Counted from the first letter of the stretch, positions 24,746 through 31,928 are shown. The stretch: 37,084 bases of DNA from Marinobacter pelagius (GCF_003315345.1 NZ_QNRO01000030.1:1-37084); one strand, 5' to 3'. The notes: generated by a model not told the origin, from the sequence alone. Translations and numbers: made by a program.

Positions 24746-24760
24746 TAAAGGGAGTTTGTC

Positions 24761-26398
24761 ATGGGCAATGTTCGCCAGGCGGGCGCTCTGGCAGCCGTGG
24801 CTTTACTGCTATTCAGTGGGCAGGCGCTGGGCGCGGACGCCGGTGTTATCCAATCACTACAAGATGAATTTAGGAACCAGACTGGCACCTGGTTCGGACC
24901 ACTGAAAGATATTGCCACCTGGCTGCTGATCTCCTTGGCAACCATTGCCTGGGCATGGTCAGCCGGTCAAATGGTGCTGAGAAACGCGGATCTCCAGGAG
25001 TTTATGGTGGAGTTTGTCCGCCTGGTGATGTTTGTCGGCTTCTTTTTGGCGTTAATCCTGAATGCTGATACTTGGTCTGCTGCTGTGATCGAGGGCTTTA
25101 TGTGGGCCGGTAATCAGGCGGCCGGGGCCAGCATTACAGGTGATATAAACCCGGCTGCCATTCTGGAGCGTGGTTTTATCCTGGGTGGGCGGATTATCGA
25201 CGCATCCGGCAGGCTAACCTTTTTGGCGTTTGCCATCTTGGCCTTGGTCGCTCTAGTGCTTTACGCCTTGATTGCAGCCTATGCTCTCCTGGTCATGGCT
25301 GAAATGTATATCGTGACAGCGGCCGGTGTTCTGCTTCTAGGCTTCGGTGGTTCTCAGTGGACCGACGATTATGCCAAGCGGTATATCACTTATTGCGTGA
25401 GTGTCGGCGCGAAATTGTACGTCTTATTCCTGATCGTCGGCCTGGGTGAACAATTCATCTATAACTGGGCGATGGGAGAAGATAAAAGCCAGTTTGCTGT
25501 AGTGCTGGCCATTATTGGCGTTCTCGTCATGCTGGTTCTCCTGGTGAAAATGCTGCCGGATATTATCCAGGGGATCATCAATGGCACTACTATCGGCAGC
25601 GGCACCCCAAGCGTAACCGGTATGGCGGCGGCGGCAGGCGGCGCGGCTATCGGTGCAACAGTAGGCGCTGCGGGCGGGGCTATGGCTGTAAGTGAGGCCT
25701 CCAAGCTGGCCGGTGAACAGCTCGGCGGTGCGGCAGCGGCAAGCGGCGGATCTCCGGGCGGCAGCTCCTTCCTTGGCGTTCAATCAGGTGGCCGTGGCTC
25801 CAGTGGTGGGGCTGGACCTCTGCCTATGCCGGGCAGCCCTGGCGGCTCCAGCAGTGGGGCAGCGGCAAGCGGCGGATCTCCGGGCGGCAGCTCTCCAAGT
25901 GGCCAATCCGGCCCTGGTCGAATGGCTCACGCGGCGCAGACCATGAAGAACCTGGGCGGCGCAGCCAAGCAAACCCTTGGCGGCCGTTTGATGGGCGACT
26001 ACAACGCCAGCCACGGCTCTTTTGGTGGCTCGATGGCTCAGCAGATGCGGGCTGAACGCCTGGGCATGGCTCAGGACGACCAAAGCCACACCGGGGGCGC
26101 TGGCTCTCCAGGTGGTAACTCCCGCTCTGGTGGAATGTCGGGCAGCATCGGTCCCGGCTCGGCCGGTGCGGCAGGCGGTGCAACTCCTGGCTGGGTCGCG
26201 CAAACCGGAGGTTTCGACAATCTATCACCGGACGATCAGGCCAAGGCCTCGGCGGCTCACGCTGAATGGCAGGAGTCGAACCCCGACCGGAACACCGTTG
26301 GCGTGAATGATTACGTCTCTTATGTCCAGGAACAACACCAGGAACGCATGGAAGCGGAGCAAGGCCAGTCCTACCAGTCTCCCGCCGGTCAGAAATAG
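24761..26398 (+). CDS. trbL: TrbL, VirB6-type polytopic membrane protein
   Basis: This 545-residue protein has a signal-like N-terminus (ALAAVALLLFSGQALGA) and then five or more membrane helices in residues 45-275, typical of VirB6/TrbL. From about residue 285 the protein is Gly/Ser/Ala-rich and soluble, with near-repeats such as ASGGSPGGSS at about residues 328 and 369. It forms the inner-membrane channel part. The repeated stretch is also a DNA direct repeat (near 25735 and 25858), a likely site of length change. Two TTTTGGCGTT words lie in membrane-helix codons. Confidence 0.92.
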   Translation: MGNVRQAGALAAVALLLFSGQALGADAGVIQSLQDEFRNQTGTWFGPLKDIATWLLISLATIAWAWSAGQMVLRNADLQEFMVEFVRLVMFVGFFLALILNADTWSAAVIEGFMWAGNQAAGASITGDINPAAILERGFILGGRIIDASGRLTFLAFAILALVALVLYALIAAYALLVMAEMYIVTAAGVLLLGFGGSQWTDDYAKRYITYCVSVGAKLYVLFLIVGLGEQFIYNWAMGEDKSQFAVVLAIIGVLVMLVLLVKMLPDIIQGIINGTTIGSGTPSVTGMAAAAGGAAIGATVGAAGGAMAVSEASKLAGEQLGGAAAASGGSPGGSSFLGVQSGGRGSSGGAGPLPMPGSPGGSSSGAAASGGSPGGSSPSGQSGPGRMAHAAQTMKNLGGAAKQTLGGRLMGDYNASHGSFGGSMAQQMRAERLGMAQDDQSHTGGAGSPGGNSRSGGMSGSIGPGSAGAAGGATPGWVAQTGGFDNLSPDDQAKASAAHAEWQESNPDRNTVGVNDYVSYVQEQHQERMEAEQGQSYQSPAGQK

Positions 26399-26499
26399 CG
26401 ATATATGACAAAAAATAATGCCCTCTCCGCTAGACGGGGTGGGCATTCTATTGTTTAATAGGTTATCATATACTAGAAGTTCAAAAGGAGGCAGAACGC
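26399..26499 (+). promoter_or_regulatory. Hairpin and candidate internal promoter inside the trb operon
   Basis: A GCGATATATG word (26399-26408) is followed by a stem AATGCCC (26417-26423) / GGGCATT (26441-26447) and CTATTGTTT. This is a terminator-like structure, also flanked by an A-run on the left. TATACT (26469-26474) may be a -10 for trbF; its -35 (TTCTAT) is weak. It may set different levels for the channel genes (B-L) and the core-complex genes (F-I). Confidence 0.5.
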
Positions 26500-27183
26500 A
26501 TGGGAAAGAAGAAAGAGACGCAGCAAGTCAGCTCGCCGTACCTTCTGGCGCGGCGGGAGTGGAACGAGCGGTACGGCAGCTATATCGCTCGGGCCAAGGT
26601 TTGGCGCGGGATCGCGCTCACATCATTGGTGATAGCCGCCGTTGCTGTGGGTGGAGTCGTTTACTTCGCCAGCCAGAACAAGCTGATCCCTTATATCGTG
26701 GAAGTTGGCGGCGATGGACAGCCCCTCAAAGCCTACTACGCCGAGGAAGCGCAAACGCTGGATCAGCGAATTGTCCGCGCCCAGCTCGCTCAATTCGTCC
26801 AGGACATGCGCTCGGTCAGCACCGACGTAGCAGTTCAGCGGCGTGCAGTAGAACGGGCCTACGCCCATCTGAGTGCCGACATGCCAGCTTATACCGCCGT
26901 TAACGAGTGGTTCCGCCAGAACGTCCCGTTCGAGCGTGCCGCCGAGGAAACGGTGGTGGTCGAGGTCCGCCAGGTGTTGCCTCTGTCCGATAAGACTTGG
27001 CGGATTGAATGGGTAGAGCGTCCGCGCTCACGCAATGGCGAATCCATGCCAGCCACGCGCTGGACTGGTACAGCCACCATCGTGAATAGCGGCGAGTTGA
27101 ACCCGCAAACCCTGCTTTATAACCCGACCGGCCTTTACATAAAGGACTTTGACTGGTCACGCGATTTCAGCGGCAATAATTAA
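26500..27183 (+). CDS. trbF: TrbF, VirB8-type assembly protein
   Basis: This 227-residue bitopic inner-membrane protein has a short cytosolic N-terminus, one helix (IALTSLVIAAVAVGGVVYFA, about 45-65) and a periplasmic NTF2-like VirB8 domain ending NPTGLYIKDFDWSRDF, a strongly conserved end in this family. AAAGGAGG lies 8 bases before the ATG. It follows a 101-base gap, the largest in the operon. Confidence 0.93.
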   Translation: MGKKKETQQVSSPYLLARREWNERYGSYIARAKVWRGIALTSLVIAAVAVGGVVYFASQNKLIPYIVEVGGDGQPLKAYYAEEAQTLDQRIVRAQLAQFVQDMRSVSTDVAVQRRAVERAYAHLSADMPAYTAVNEWFRQNVPFERAAEETVVVEVRQVLPLSDKTWRIEWVERPRSRNGESMPATRWTGTATIVNSGELNPQTLLYNPTGLYIKDFDWSRDFSGNN

Positions 27184-27194
27184 GGAGATCCGTA

Positions 27195-28094
27195 GTGAAA
27201 AAACCAACAGCCATTACCCTGCTTATTGCAGGCCTTACCGCAGCCGGGGCCGCTTCCGCTGACGGCTATGCCGTCCCTGCAATCCAGAACAACGGCAACA
27301 GCGGCGACCCGCTGCCGCTGTTCTCCGAAGAACGCCCCTTGACCGACCGGGACCGCCAGGCGCTGGCCCGAGCACAAGACTGGATCAATGCCGACCAATA
27401 CCCGTTCCGAGACGGTGACAGCGTGACGTACCTTTATGGCGGCGGCCAGGCCACGGTGGTCTGCGCTCCGCTTCGCCTCTGCCTGGTCGAGTTGCAGCCG
27501 GGGGAACGAGTCGTGCAGGACGGCATTCACCTGGGCGACTCTGCACGCTGGATGGTGTCACCGGCAGTCGGGGCCAATGATCGCACGCATGTCATTATCA
27601 AGCCGGTGGAAGTCGGCTTGGAAACCTCTCTGGCCATCGTGACGGATCGCCGAACGTACCACATGCGCCTGGTGTCGCGCCGGGATGATTACATGCCAGT
27701 CGTGGCCTTCGACTACCCGGACCAAATCAACGCGCAATGGGAGTCCTATTACCAGCGGCAGGCCGAAGAACGCCAGCGCCGGGCACTGCCGGAAACCGGC
27801 GAGAATATCGCGGATCTGGATTTCGATTACAGCATTCGGGGCTGCTCTGAATGTTCCTGGCGTCCGCTTCGAGCCTACAACAACGGCCAGCAAACCATCA
27901 TTCAGATGGGCAATGATATGGGGCAGTCACAAGCTCCGGCGCTTCTGGTGAAAACTCGCCAAGGTGAACAAATGGTCAACTACCGCGTTCGCGGGGATCG
28001 CTACGTTGTAGACCAGGTGTTTGATGAAGCGGTGCTGATTGTCGGTGTCGGCAGAAACCAGGATCGCGTGACCATTCGCCGGACTGGACGATAA
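27195..28094 (+). CDS. trbG: TrbG, VirB9-type core complex protein
   Basis: This 299-residue periplasmic/outer-membrane protein has a signal peptide (AITLLIAGLTAAGAASA) and then a VirB9 N-terminal domain with YPFRDGDSVTYLYGGGQATV. The C-terminal domain ends RYVVDQVFDEAVLIVG, typical of VirB9/TrbG. With TrbH and TrbI it forms the outer core. It starts 11 bases after trbF, with AAGGAG upstream. Confidence 0.93.
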   Translation: MKKPTAITLLIAGLTAAGAASADGYAVPAIQNNGNSGDPLPLFSEERPLTDRDRQALARAQDWINADQYPFRDGDSVTYLYGGGQATVVCAPLRLCLVELQPGERVVQDGIHLGDSARWMVSPAVGANDRTHVIIKPVEVGLETSLAIVTDRRTYHMRLVSRRDDYMPVVAFDYPDQINAQWESYYQRQAEERQRRALPETGENIADLDFDYSIRGCSECSWRPLRAYNNGQQTIIQMGNDMGQSQAPALLVKTRQGEQMVNYRVRGDRYVVDQVFDEAVLIVGVGRNQDRVTIRRTGR

Positions 28095-28102
28095 GGGGGG
28101 GC

Positions 28103-28948
28103 ATGACAATGAAAATGAAAACCTCTCGTTTGGCGTTGTCCGTAGCCCTGGCCAGCCTGCTGGGTGGCTGTGCAACCGTTGGGCCTTGGGACAGTCAGGA
28201 AGTGGCCCACTTGGAAGCTGACGACGCGCAAATGGTGGCCGGTGATGTGGTCGAAGTTCTGGTGAGCGAGTACGCGCCAGGGCAAACCACTTTCGCGCTG
28301 GCCAACGGGAAGCCGGGCACCTTCGGCATGGCTCTGGAAAGCCAGCTTCGGAAGGAAGGGTATGCCATCGCTGTGGGCGGTGAAGATCAACCCGTTTACG
28401 CCAAAAGCATGGCCTACGTCCTCGATGAAGCGGGCCATCCTGGGACGTATCGGGTCGGCGTGCGTGTTGCCCCGGACTATCGCTTGGATCGCCTGTATGA
28501 GATCAACAGCGCCGGGCTGCTCGTGCCTGGTAGCGGCGTGACTATCCGCAACGGCTCGGGCCGTTCTCTCGCACCGGCTCCACTCCCTGAGACGGCCCCA
28601 GCAGTGACTGCTGGCCGTGCTGCTCCGCCGCTGCCGCAAGGGAGCGCAATGCCAGAAACAGCGGAAAAGGTATCGCTCGATGACTACGATTCGCCGGACC
28701 TCGACAACGCTTGGACGGTGCAGGTGATGGCGGGCATAAACCGTGATGACCTGGAGCGCAACCAGGCACGCCTGGAGCGGCGGGGGCAGGAAGCGCACAT
28801 CGTTACCTTGGGCACTCGCGGCCGCCTCCAGGCGCTGCGTGTCGGCCCTTTTGACTCTGCAAATGAAGCGCGGCCGGTAATGCGCGAAATGCGCTCTTAC
28901 CGCTATCCCGACGCCTTCCTGGTTGAACCGAAAGGGGGTGGCCAATGA
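28103..28948 (+). CDS. trbH: TrbH-position lipoprotein with C-terminal SPOR-like domain
   Basis: This 281-residue protein has a lipoprotein signal (LALSVALASLLGGC, lipid-attachment Cys23). Residues 24-165 resemble TrbH-like domains. A Pro/Ala-rich linker follows, and the last 75 residues (AWTVQVMAGINRDDLERNQA...LQALRVGPFDSANEA) have the pattern of a SPOR peptidoglycan-binding domain. RP4 TrbH is only about 160 residues and has no such domain. ATG codons at 28103, 28109 and 28115 are all possible. The G-run is so close that the second or third may be used. The end overlaps trbI as ATGA. Confidence 0.75.
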   Translation: MTMKMKTSRLALSVALASLLGGCATVGPWDSQEVAHLEADDAQMVAGDVVEVLVSEYAPGQTTFALANGKPGTFGMALESQLRKEGYAIAVGGEDQPVYAKSMAYVLDEAGHPGTYRVGVRVAPDYRLDRLYEINSAGLLVPGSGVTIRNGSGRSLAPAPLPETAPAVTAGRAAPPLPQGSAMPETAEKVSLDDYDSPDLDNAWTVQVMAGINRDDLERNQARLERRGQEAHIVTLGTRGRLQALRVGPFDSANEARPVMREMRSYRYPDAFLVEPKGGGQ

Positions 28949-30327
28949 GTGAAGAACACCTGAACCCCAACCACACACCGGACGGCCTGGACGGAAACCC
29001 GGCGTCTGGCGTGAAGCGCATGAATAAGCTGCCGCTGGCCATCGCCGGGGTGATTGCCCTGGTGGTGATTGTTGTTTTGGCGTTCGCAGCATCCCAACGT
29101 GCCAACAAGGGCCAGGACTCCAAGGAGGTGACGCAAGAGGAAGTGGCACCGCGTAGCACGGCGGCAGGTGCGAACGCCATTCTCCAGGGCTATGGTGTGG
29201 ATGGTGAGATTCCGGCCCGTCAAGCTGCCAACCGGCAGTCTTCTGAACCGGCACCGGCTGAACCGGGCGAGACTACACCGAATCCGCCACCGGCTCCTGA
29301 AACAGCACCGGCAGTACCAGACCGGGGCGCACCACCGGCCCGGACGGCGCAAATGAGCCAGGAGGACCGCCAACGCCTCCAGCGCGTCCGTCAGTTCCGG
29401 GAGGATCTTTTCTATGATGCCGTGGTTGCCGATACGGCCATTCAACTGCCAGGCAACCAGGATGGCGGCAACGCCAATGGTGGCCTGGTTCCTGGAGCAC
29501 TTGGAGCGGATGGAATGGCGCAAGAACGCCAGCGCCGTAGGGCGCAGGCAATGGCTGTTTCAGGAGCCGGGGGTGGAAACAGTGGTGGCGGCCTAGCAGG
29601 TCTTGGCGGCCTAGCAGGCCTTGGCGGCGGAATGGGTGGCGATTCAGCAGACCCGAACCTTCGTGCGCGTAAGGACGAGTTCCGGGAGACTGAACGCAGA
29701 TACGGTTATAGCACTGAGTTCCGGCAAGCGCAGCTTACGCCCTATGAGGTGCGCGTAGGCTCTGTGATACCGGCCGTGATGATCGGCGGCATCAACTCAG
29801 ACCTGCCTGGCGAGATTATCGCGCAAGTCAGCCAGAACGTGCGCGACACCAGGACGGGGCAGCACATCTTAATCCCGCAAGGCTCGCGCCTGATCGGCAC
29901 CTATGATAGCCATATCGCTATGGGGCAACGTCGCGTGATGGTCGGGTGGCACCGCCTCCAGTTCCCGGACGGCAGCACGATGGAGATTGGCAATATGGGC
30001 GGCGTTGACCCGGCCGGTTATGCTGGTTTCACTGATAAGGTCAATAACCACTATTGGCGGATCTTCGGCAACGCTACGCTGCTCTCGCTTATCAGCGCAG
30101 GGGCGCAGCTTTCCCAGCCGGACAGTGACGGCAGCGAGGACACTACGGCCAACGAACAATTAGCCGCCGAGCTAGGCCGTAACTGGGGTCAGGTTGGCCA
30201 GGAAATGACGCGCCGAAACCTGAATATCCAGCCGACGCTGGAAATTCGACCGGGCTACCAGTTTAACGTGATGGTGAACAAGGATCTGATCCTGGAGCCT
30301 TACGAGCCGATGGAACCGGGGAGGTAA
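28945..30327 (+). CDS. trbI: TrbI, VirB10-type core complex protein
   Basis: This 460-residue protein spans both membranes: a cytosolic N-terminus, one helix (LPLAIAGVIALVVIVVLAFA, about 29-50), a Pro-rich periplasmic linker and a Gly-rich loop (about 205-232). The conserved VirB10 beta-barrel domain follows (VRVGSVIPAVMIGGINSDLPG, HILIPQGSRLIGTYDS, PGYQFNVMVNKDL). It links ATPase energy to opening of the outer channel. Confidence 0.95.
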   Translation: MSEEHLNPNHTPDGLDGNPASGVKRMNKLPLAIAGVIALVVIVVLAFAASQRANKGQDSKEVTQEEVAPRSTAAGANAILQGYGVDGEIPARQAANRQSSEPAPAEPGETTPNPPPAPETAPAVPDRGAPPARTAQMSQEDRQRLQRVRQFREDLFYDAVVADTAIQLPGNQDGGNANGGLVPGALGADGMAQERQRRRAQAMAVSGAGGGNSGGGLAGLGGLAGLGGGMGGDSADPNLRARKDEFRETERRYGYSTEFRQAQLTPYEVRVGSVIPAVMIGGINSDLPGEIIAQVSQNVRDTRTGQHILIPQGSRLIGTYDSHIAMGQRRVMVGWHRLQFPDGSTMEIGNMGGVDPAGYAGFTDKVNNHYWRIFGNATLLSLISAGAQLSQPDSDGSEDTTANEQLAAELGRNWGQVGQEMTRRNLNIQPTLEIRPGYQFNVMVNKDLILEPYEPMEPGR

Positions 30328-30330
30328 GGC

Positions 30331-30519
30331 ATGGACTATATCCCGATAGTCCTGCCGTTGATCGCCGGGGCGGTTTTCGCCCTGGTGGTCTTCGTGCGGC
30401 GGGGAACCAGGCCGACCAGCAAGCGCGGTCTGCTCAAGCTGGCCGTCATTGCCGGTGGCTTCGTGGCCATCGCTCTGGCGGCAGCCATACACCTGGCACT
30501 CAACGGGGGGATTTCGTGA
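30331..30519 (+). CDS. Small two-helix membrane protein at the end of the trb operon
   Basis: This 62-residue protein has two hydrophobic helices (IPIVLPLIAGAVFALVVFV and VIAGGFVAIALAAAIHLAL) around a basic loop. GGGGAGGTAAGGC lies directly upstream, and it starts 3 bases after trbI. The stop overlaps a GTG start of the next, interrupted gene (GTGA). Function unknown; entry exclusion or pilus accessory are possibilities by position only. Confidence 0.7.
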   Translation: MDYIPIVLPLIAGAVFALVVFVRRGTRPTSKRGLLKLAVIAGGFVAIALAAAIHLALNGGIS

Positions 30520-30529
30520 ACAGGGAATC

Positions 30530-31188
30530 TGTGGCGTGATAATAAAGTCGGTAACAAGGTAATAAAGTTGGTAACTAAGGAATAGAAAATTATGGAATCG
30601 AAAACACAAGCAGACCTTCATTCAGATGATTTAGCAGTAGACCGTTTTGCTACTGCTATGAAAGCTAAGCTCGCAAAGAGCCGTCAAAAAGGTCGGGGCG
30701 GGTGGGATGACAAAACCCAGTGTAGTGGTGAACATCTGGCTAATTTGCTGGTTGAGCATCTAGCGAAAGGAAACGAGGGTACGTTTGAAGACGTAGCCAA
30801 TTTCGCGATGATGCTACATCAGCGAGGTGAAAGCACTGATATTCTGGCCAAAAAGATTGATGATAATGATCGATATGTTCAAGAACTTGAGCATGGCTAT
30901 GAGCAACTCAATTTATGGTTGCTGGGTATTCTGGCAGAGCATGAAAGTACCGGCAACGCTACCAATACCATCAATGAAGTGCGCCAATATTACACCAACA
31001 TGGGCAACGCAAACGGAAAAAAATAGCGGAAAGTTACCAACTTTATTAGTACGGATTGCAGACATTCTGGCACCTGAGCAGCGATTTTTGCCAAAAGTTA
31101 CCAACTCTACTTTTCAGGGTCGTATTTGCAAATCCATTTAATGCGGTCTTTAGCGCTGATTTGGTACTAACTTTATTACAATCTCACA
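30530..31188. mobile_element. Tn7-like non-autonomous mini-element, 659 bp
   Basis: It begins TGTGGCGTGA and ends ATCTCACA, with a 5-bp target duplication GAATC on both sides (30525-30529, 31189-31193). Inside each end are copies of TAATAAAGTTGGTAAC: 30540-30555 and 30560-30575 on the left; 31033-31048, 31097-31111 (weaker) and 31163-31178 inverted on the right. This matches the known Tn7 layout: TGT/ACA ends, 5-bp duplication, TnsB sites containing AATAAAGT, one end dense and one spread out. No transposase is present; the only gene is 30592-31026. Confidence 0.85.
30592..31026 (+). CDS. Cargo gene of the mini-element: phage-type protein of unknown function
   Basis: This is a 144-residue acidic, helical protein. 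The block KLAKSRQKGRGGWDDKTQCS...LANLLVEHLAKGN...EDVANFAMMLHQRGE resembles a short conserved segment seen in many temperate-phage accessory proteins, whose role is not known to me. The gene is clearly lower in GC than the plasmid backbone. It starts 17 bases after the left TnsB-like sites and ends just before the right ones, so it fills the element. AAGG lies 13 bases before the ATG. A promoter inside the transposon end is likely. Confidence 0.75.
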   Translation: MESKTQADLHSDDLAVDRFATAMKAKLAKSRQKGRGGWDDKTQCSGEHLANLLVEHLAKGNEGTFEDVANFAMMLHQRGESTDILAKKIDDNDRYVQELEHGYEQLNLWLLGILAEHESTGNATNTINEVRQYYTNMGNANGKK

Positions 31189-31376
31189 GAATCAACCACG
31201 CGGCTGCTGCGGAAAGTATACCGACAAGCCTTGTTTTTGGCGTTTATAACGCTTTTTGGCCTAATGGCCATCTACATCGTGGGATACCTCCAGGCCAGCA
31301 CAAGCCAGGCGGAAAGCCTGATCGAGCCAGCGGCCCGGCTTGTTGTTCTGCTCTGTGTGGTTTAGCCCGGCATCGC

Positions 31377-31760
31377 TGTGAAGCGCCGGGCGTCATTTCG
31401 TCTGGTCGATATCGAAGAATGAACATTGGAAACCGGGAGAATCGATGCATGAGGGACTACTTTTTGACGAAACGCCAAGTAAAGAGCCTATTGGTTGATG
31501 GACCGCTGAATACCTTTTCCGCCCGCGTGGCTTTTCTGATTCCGATGATTCTGTTCGCAGTTGGTGCAATTTCTGCCATGTTCTTCGGTGCCAAATACAC
31601 CTTCAGTCAATTACTGGTAGGCATTGGTGTTCTCTTGTTTGCAGCGAGTTGGTTGCCGTTCGCTTTTCAGAAGCCAAAGGTCAGACATAAATAGATGGGA
31701 AATCGTGGTGCCAGCCAGGTTACAGCGACTTTTAGTTACCAATTTTTTTACGACCCCACA
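31377..31760. mobile_element. Probable second small insertion with one Tn7-like end, 384 bp
   Basis: It is flanked by ATCGC on both sides (31372-31376 and 31761-31765), begins TGTGAAGC and ends GACCCCACA. The right end, read inward, matches the left end of the first element at 20 of 26 positions, with the TnsB-like word (inverted, 31735-31750) at the same distance. The left end has TGTG but no such word. It is therefore either a decayed element or the product of a rearrangement between Tn7-like ends. Confidence 0.55.
31449..31694 (+). CDS. Small membrane protein, probable cargo of the second insertion
   Basis: This 81-residue protein has a basic N-terminus (YFLTKRQVKSLL) and then two hydrophobic helices (VAFLIPMILFAVGAISAMFF and LLVGIGVLLFAASWLPFAF), ending in a basic tail. 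GGGAG lies upstream of ATG 31449. GC is below that of the backbone. A longer frame from 31056 runs through transposon ends and is not credible. No family recognised. Confidence 0.55.
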   Translation: MRDYFLTKRQVKSLLVDGPLNTFSARVAFLIPMILFAVGAISAMFFGAKYTFSQLLVGIGVLLFAASWLPFAFQKPKVRHK

Positions 31761-31785
31761 ATCGCGCCGGGTTTTTATTGGACCT

Positions 31786-31917
31786 AACTTTCAACAATAG
31801 GCGCATAATGTTGAAAGTTTGCCGATTGCGATATATGTTGAATCAGGAATGGCGGGGGTTTGACGGTAGTGCCTGGCACCAGGAGCGGAAGCCCACAAAC
31901 GGCATAATGTTGAAAGT
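31786..31917 (+). promoter_or_regulatory. Control region of the recombinase-acyltransferase operon
   Basis: AACTTTCAACA (31786-31796) and TGTTGAAAGTT (31809-31819) are perfect 11-base inverted arms. GCATAATGTTGAAAGT occurs at 31803-31818 and again at 31902-31917, 99 bases apart. TTGCGATATATGTTGA (31825-31840) matches the trbB operator-like word. CATAAT within the repeat could be a -10. A repressor binding both copies could loop the DNA. Confidence 0.6.
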
Positions 31918-31928
31918 GTGGGGTGCTT

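Larger units (their letters stand above)
30516..31365 (+). pseudogene. Small membrane-protein gene split by the Tn7-like mini-element
   Basis: GTG 30516 overlaps the previous stop, but the frame now ends after seven codons. If 30530-31188 and one GAATC copy are removed, 30516-30529 joins 31194-31365. The joined frame is open for 61 residues: MNREST followed by RLLRKVYRQALF, a membrane helix and a second hydrophobic end, stop TAG 31363-31365. The exact in-frame repair shows both the original gene and the borders of the insertion. Function unknown; it was the last gene of the trb operon. Confidence 0.85.
31365..31779 (+). terminator. trb operon terminator, split by an insertion
   Basis: The left arm GCCCGGC (31365-31371) follows the stop of the interrupted gene; the loop ATCGC is at 31372-31376. 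The right part, ATCGC then GCCGGG and TTTTTATT, is at 31761-31779. Joined at ATCGC they make CCCGGC-ATCGC-GCCGGG-TTTTTATT, a canonical terminator. At present GCCGGGC (31385-31391) inside the insert can still pair with the left arm, but without a T-run. Confidence 0.65.

Noticed and set aside
30540..31178. TAATAAAGTTGGTAAC repeats considered as a second set of replication iterons or integron attC sites
   Set aside because: They are inverted between two ends with TGT/ACA borders and a target duplication, and there is no initiator or integron integrase linked to them.
31056..31694. 212-codon frame running through the transposon ends
   Set aside because: It crosses the element border and the terminator; only the part from ATG 31449 has a ribosome binding site and a protein-like composition.
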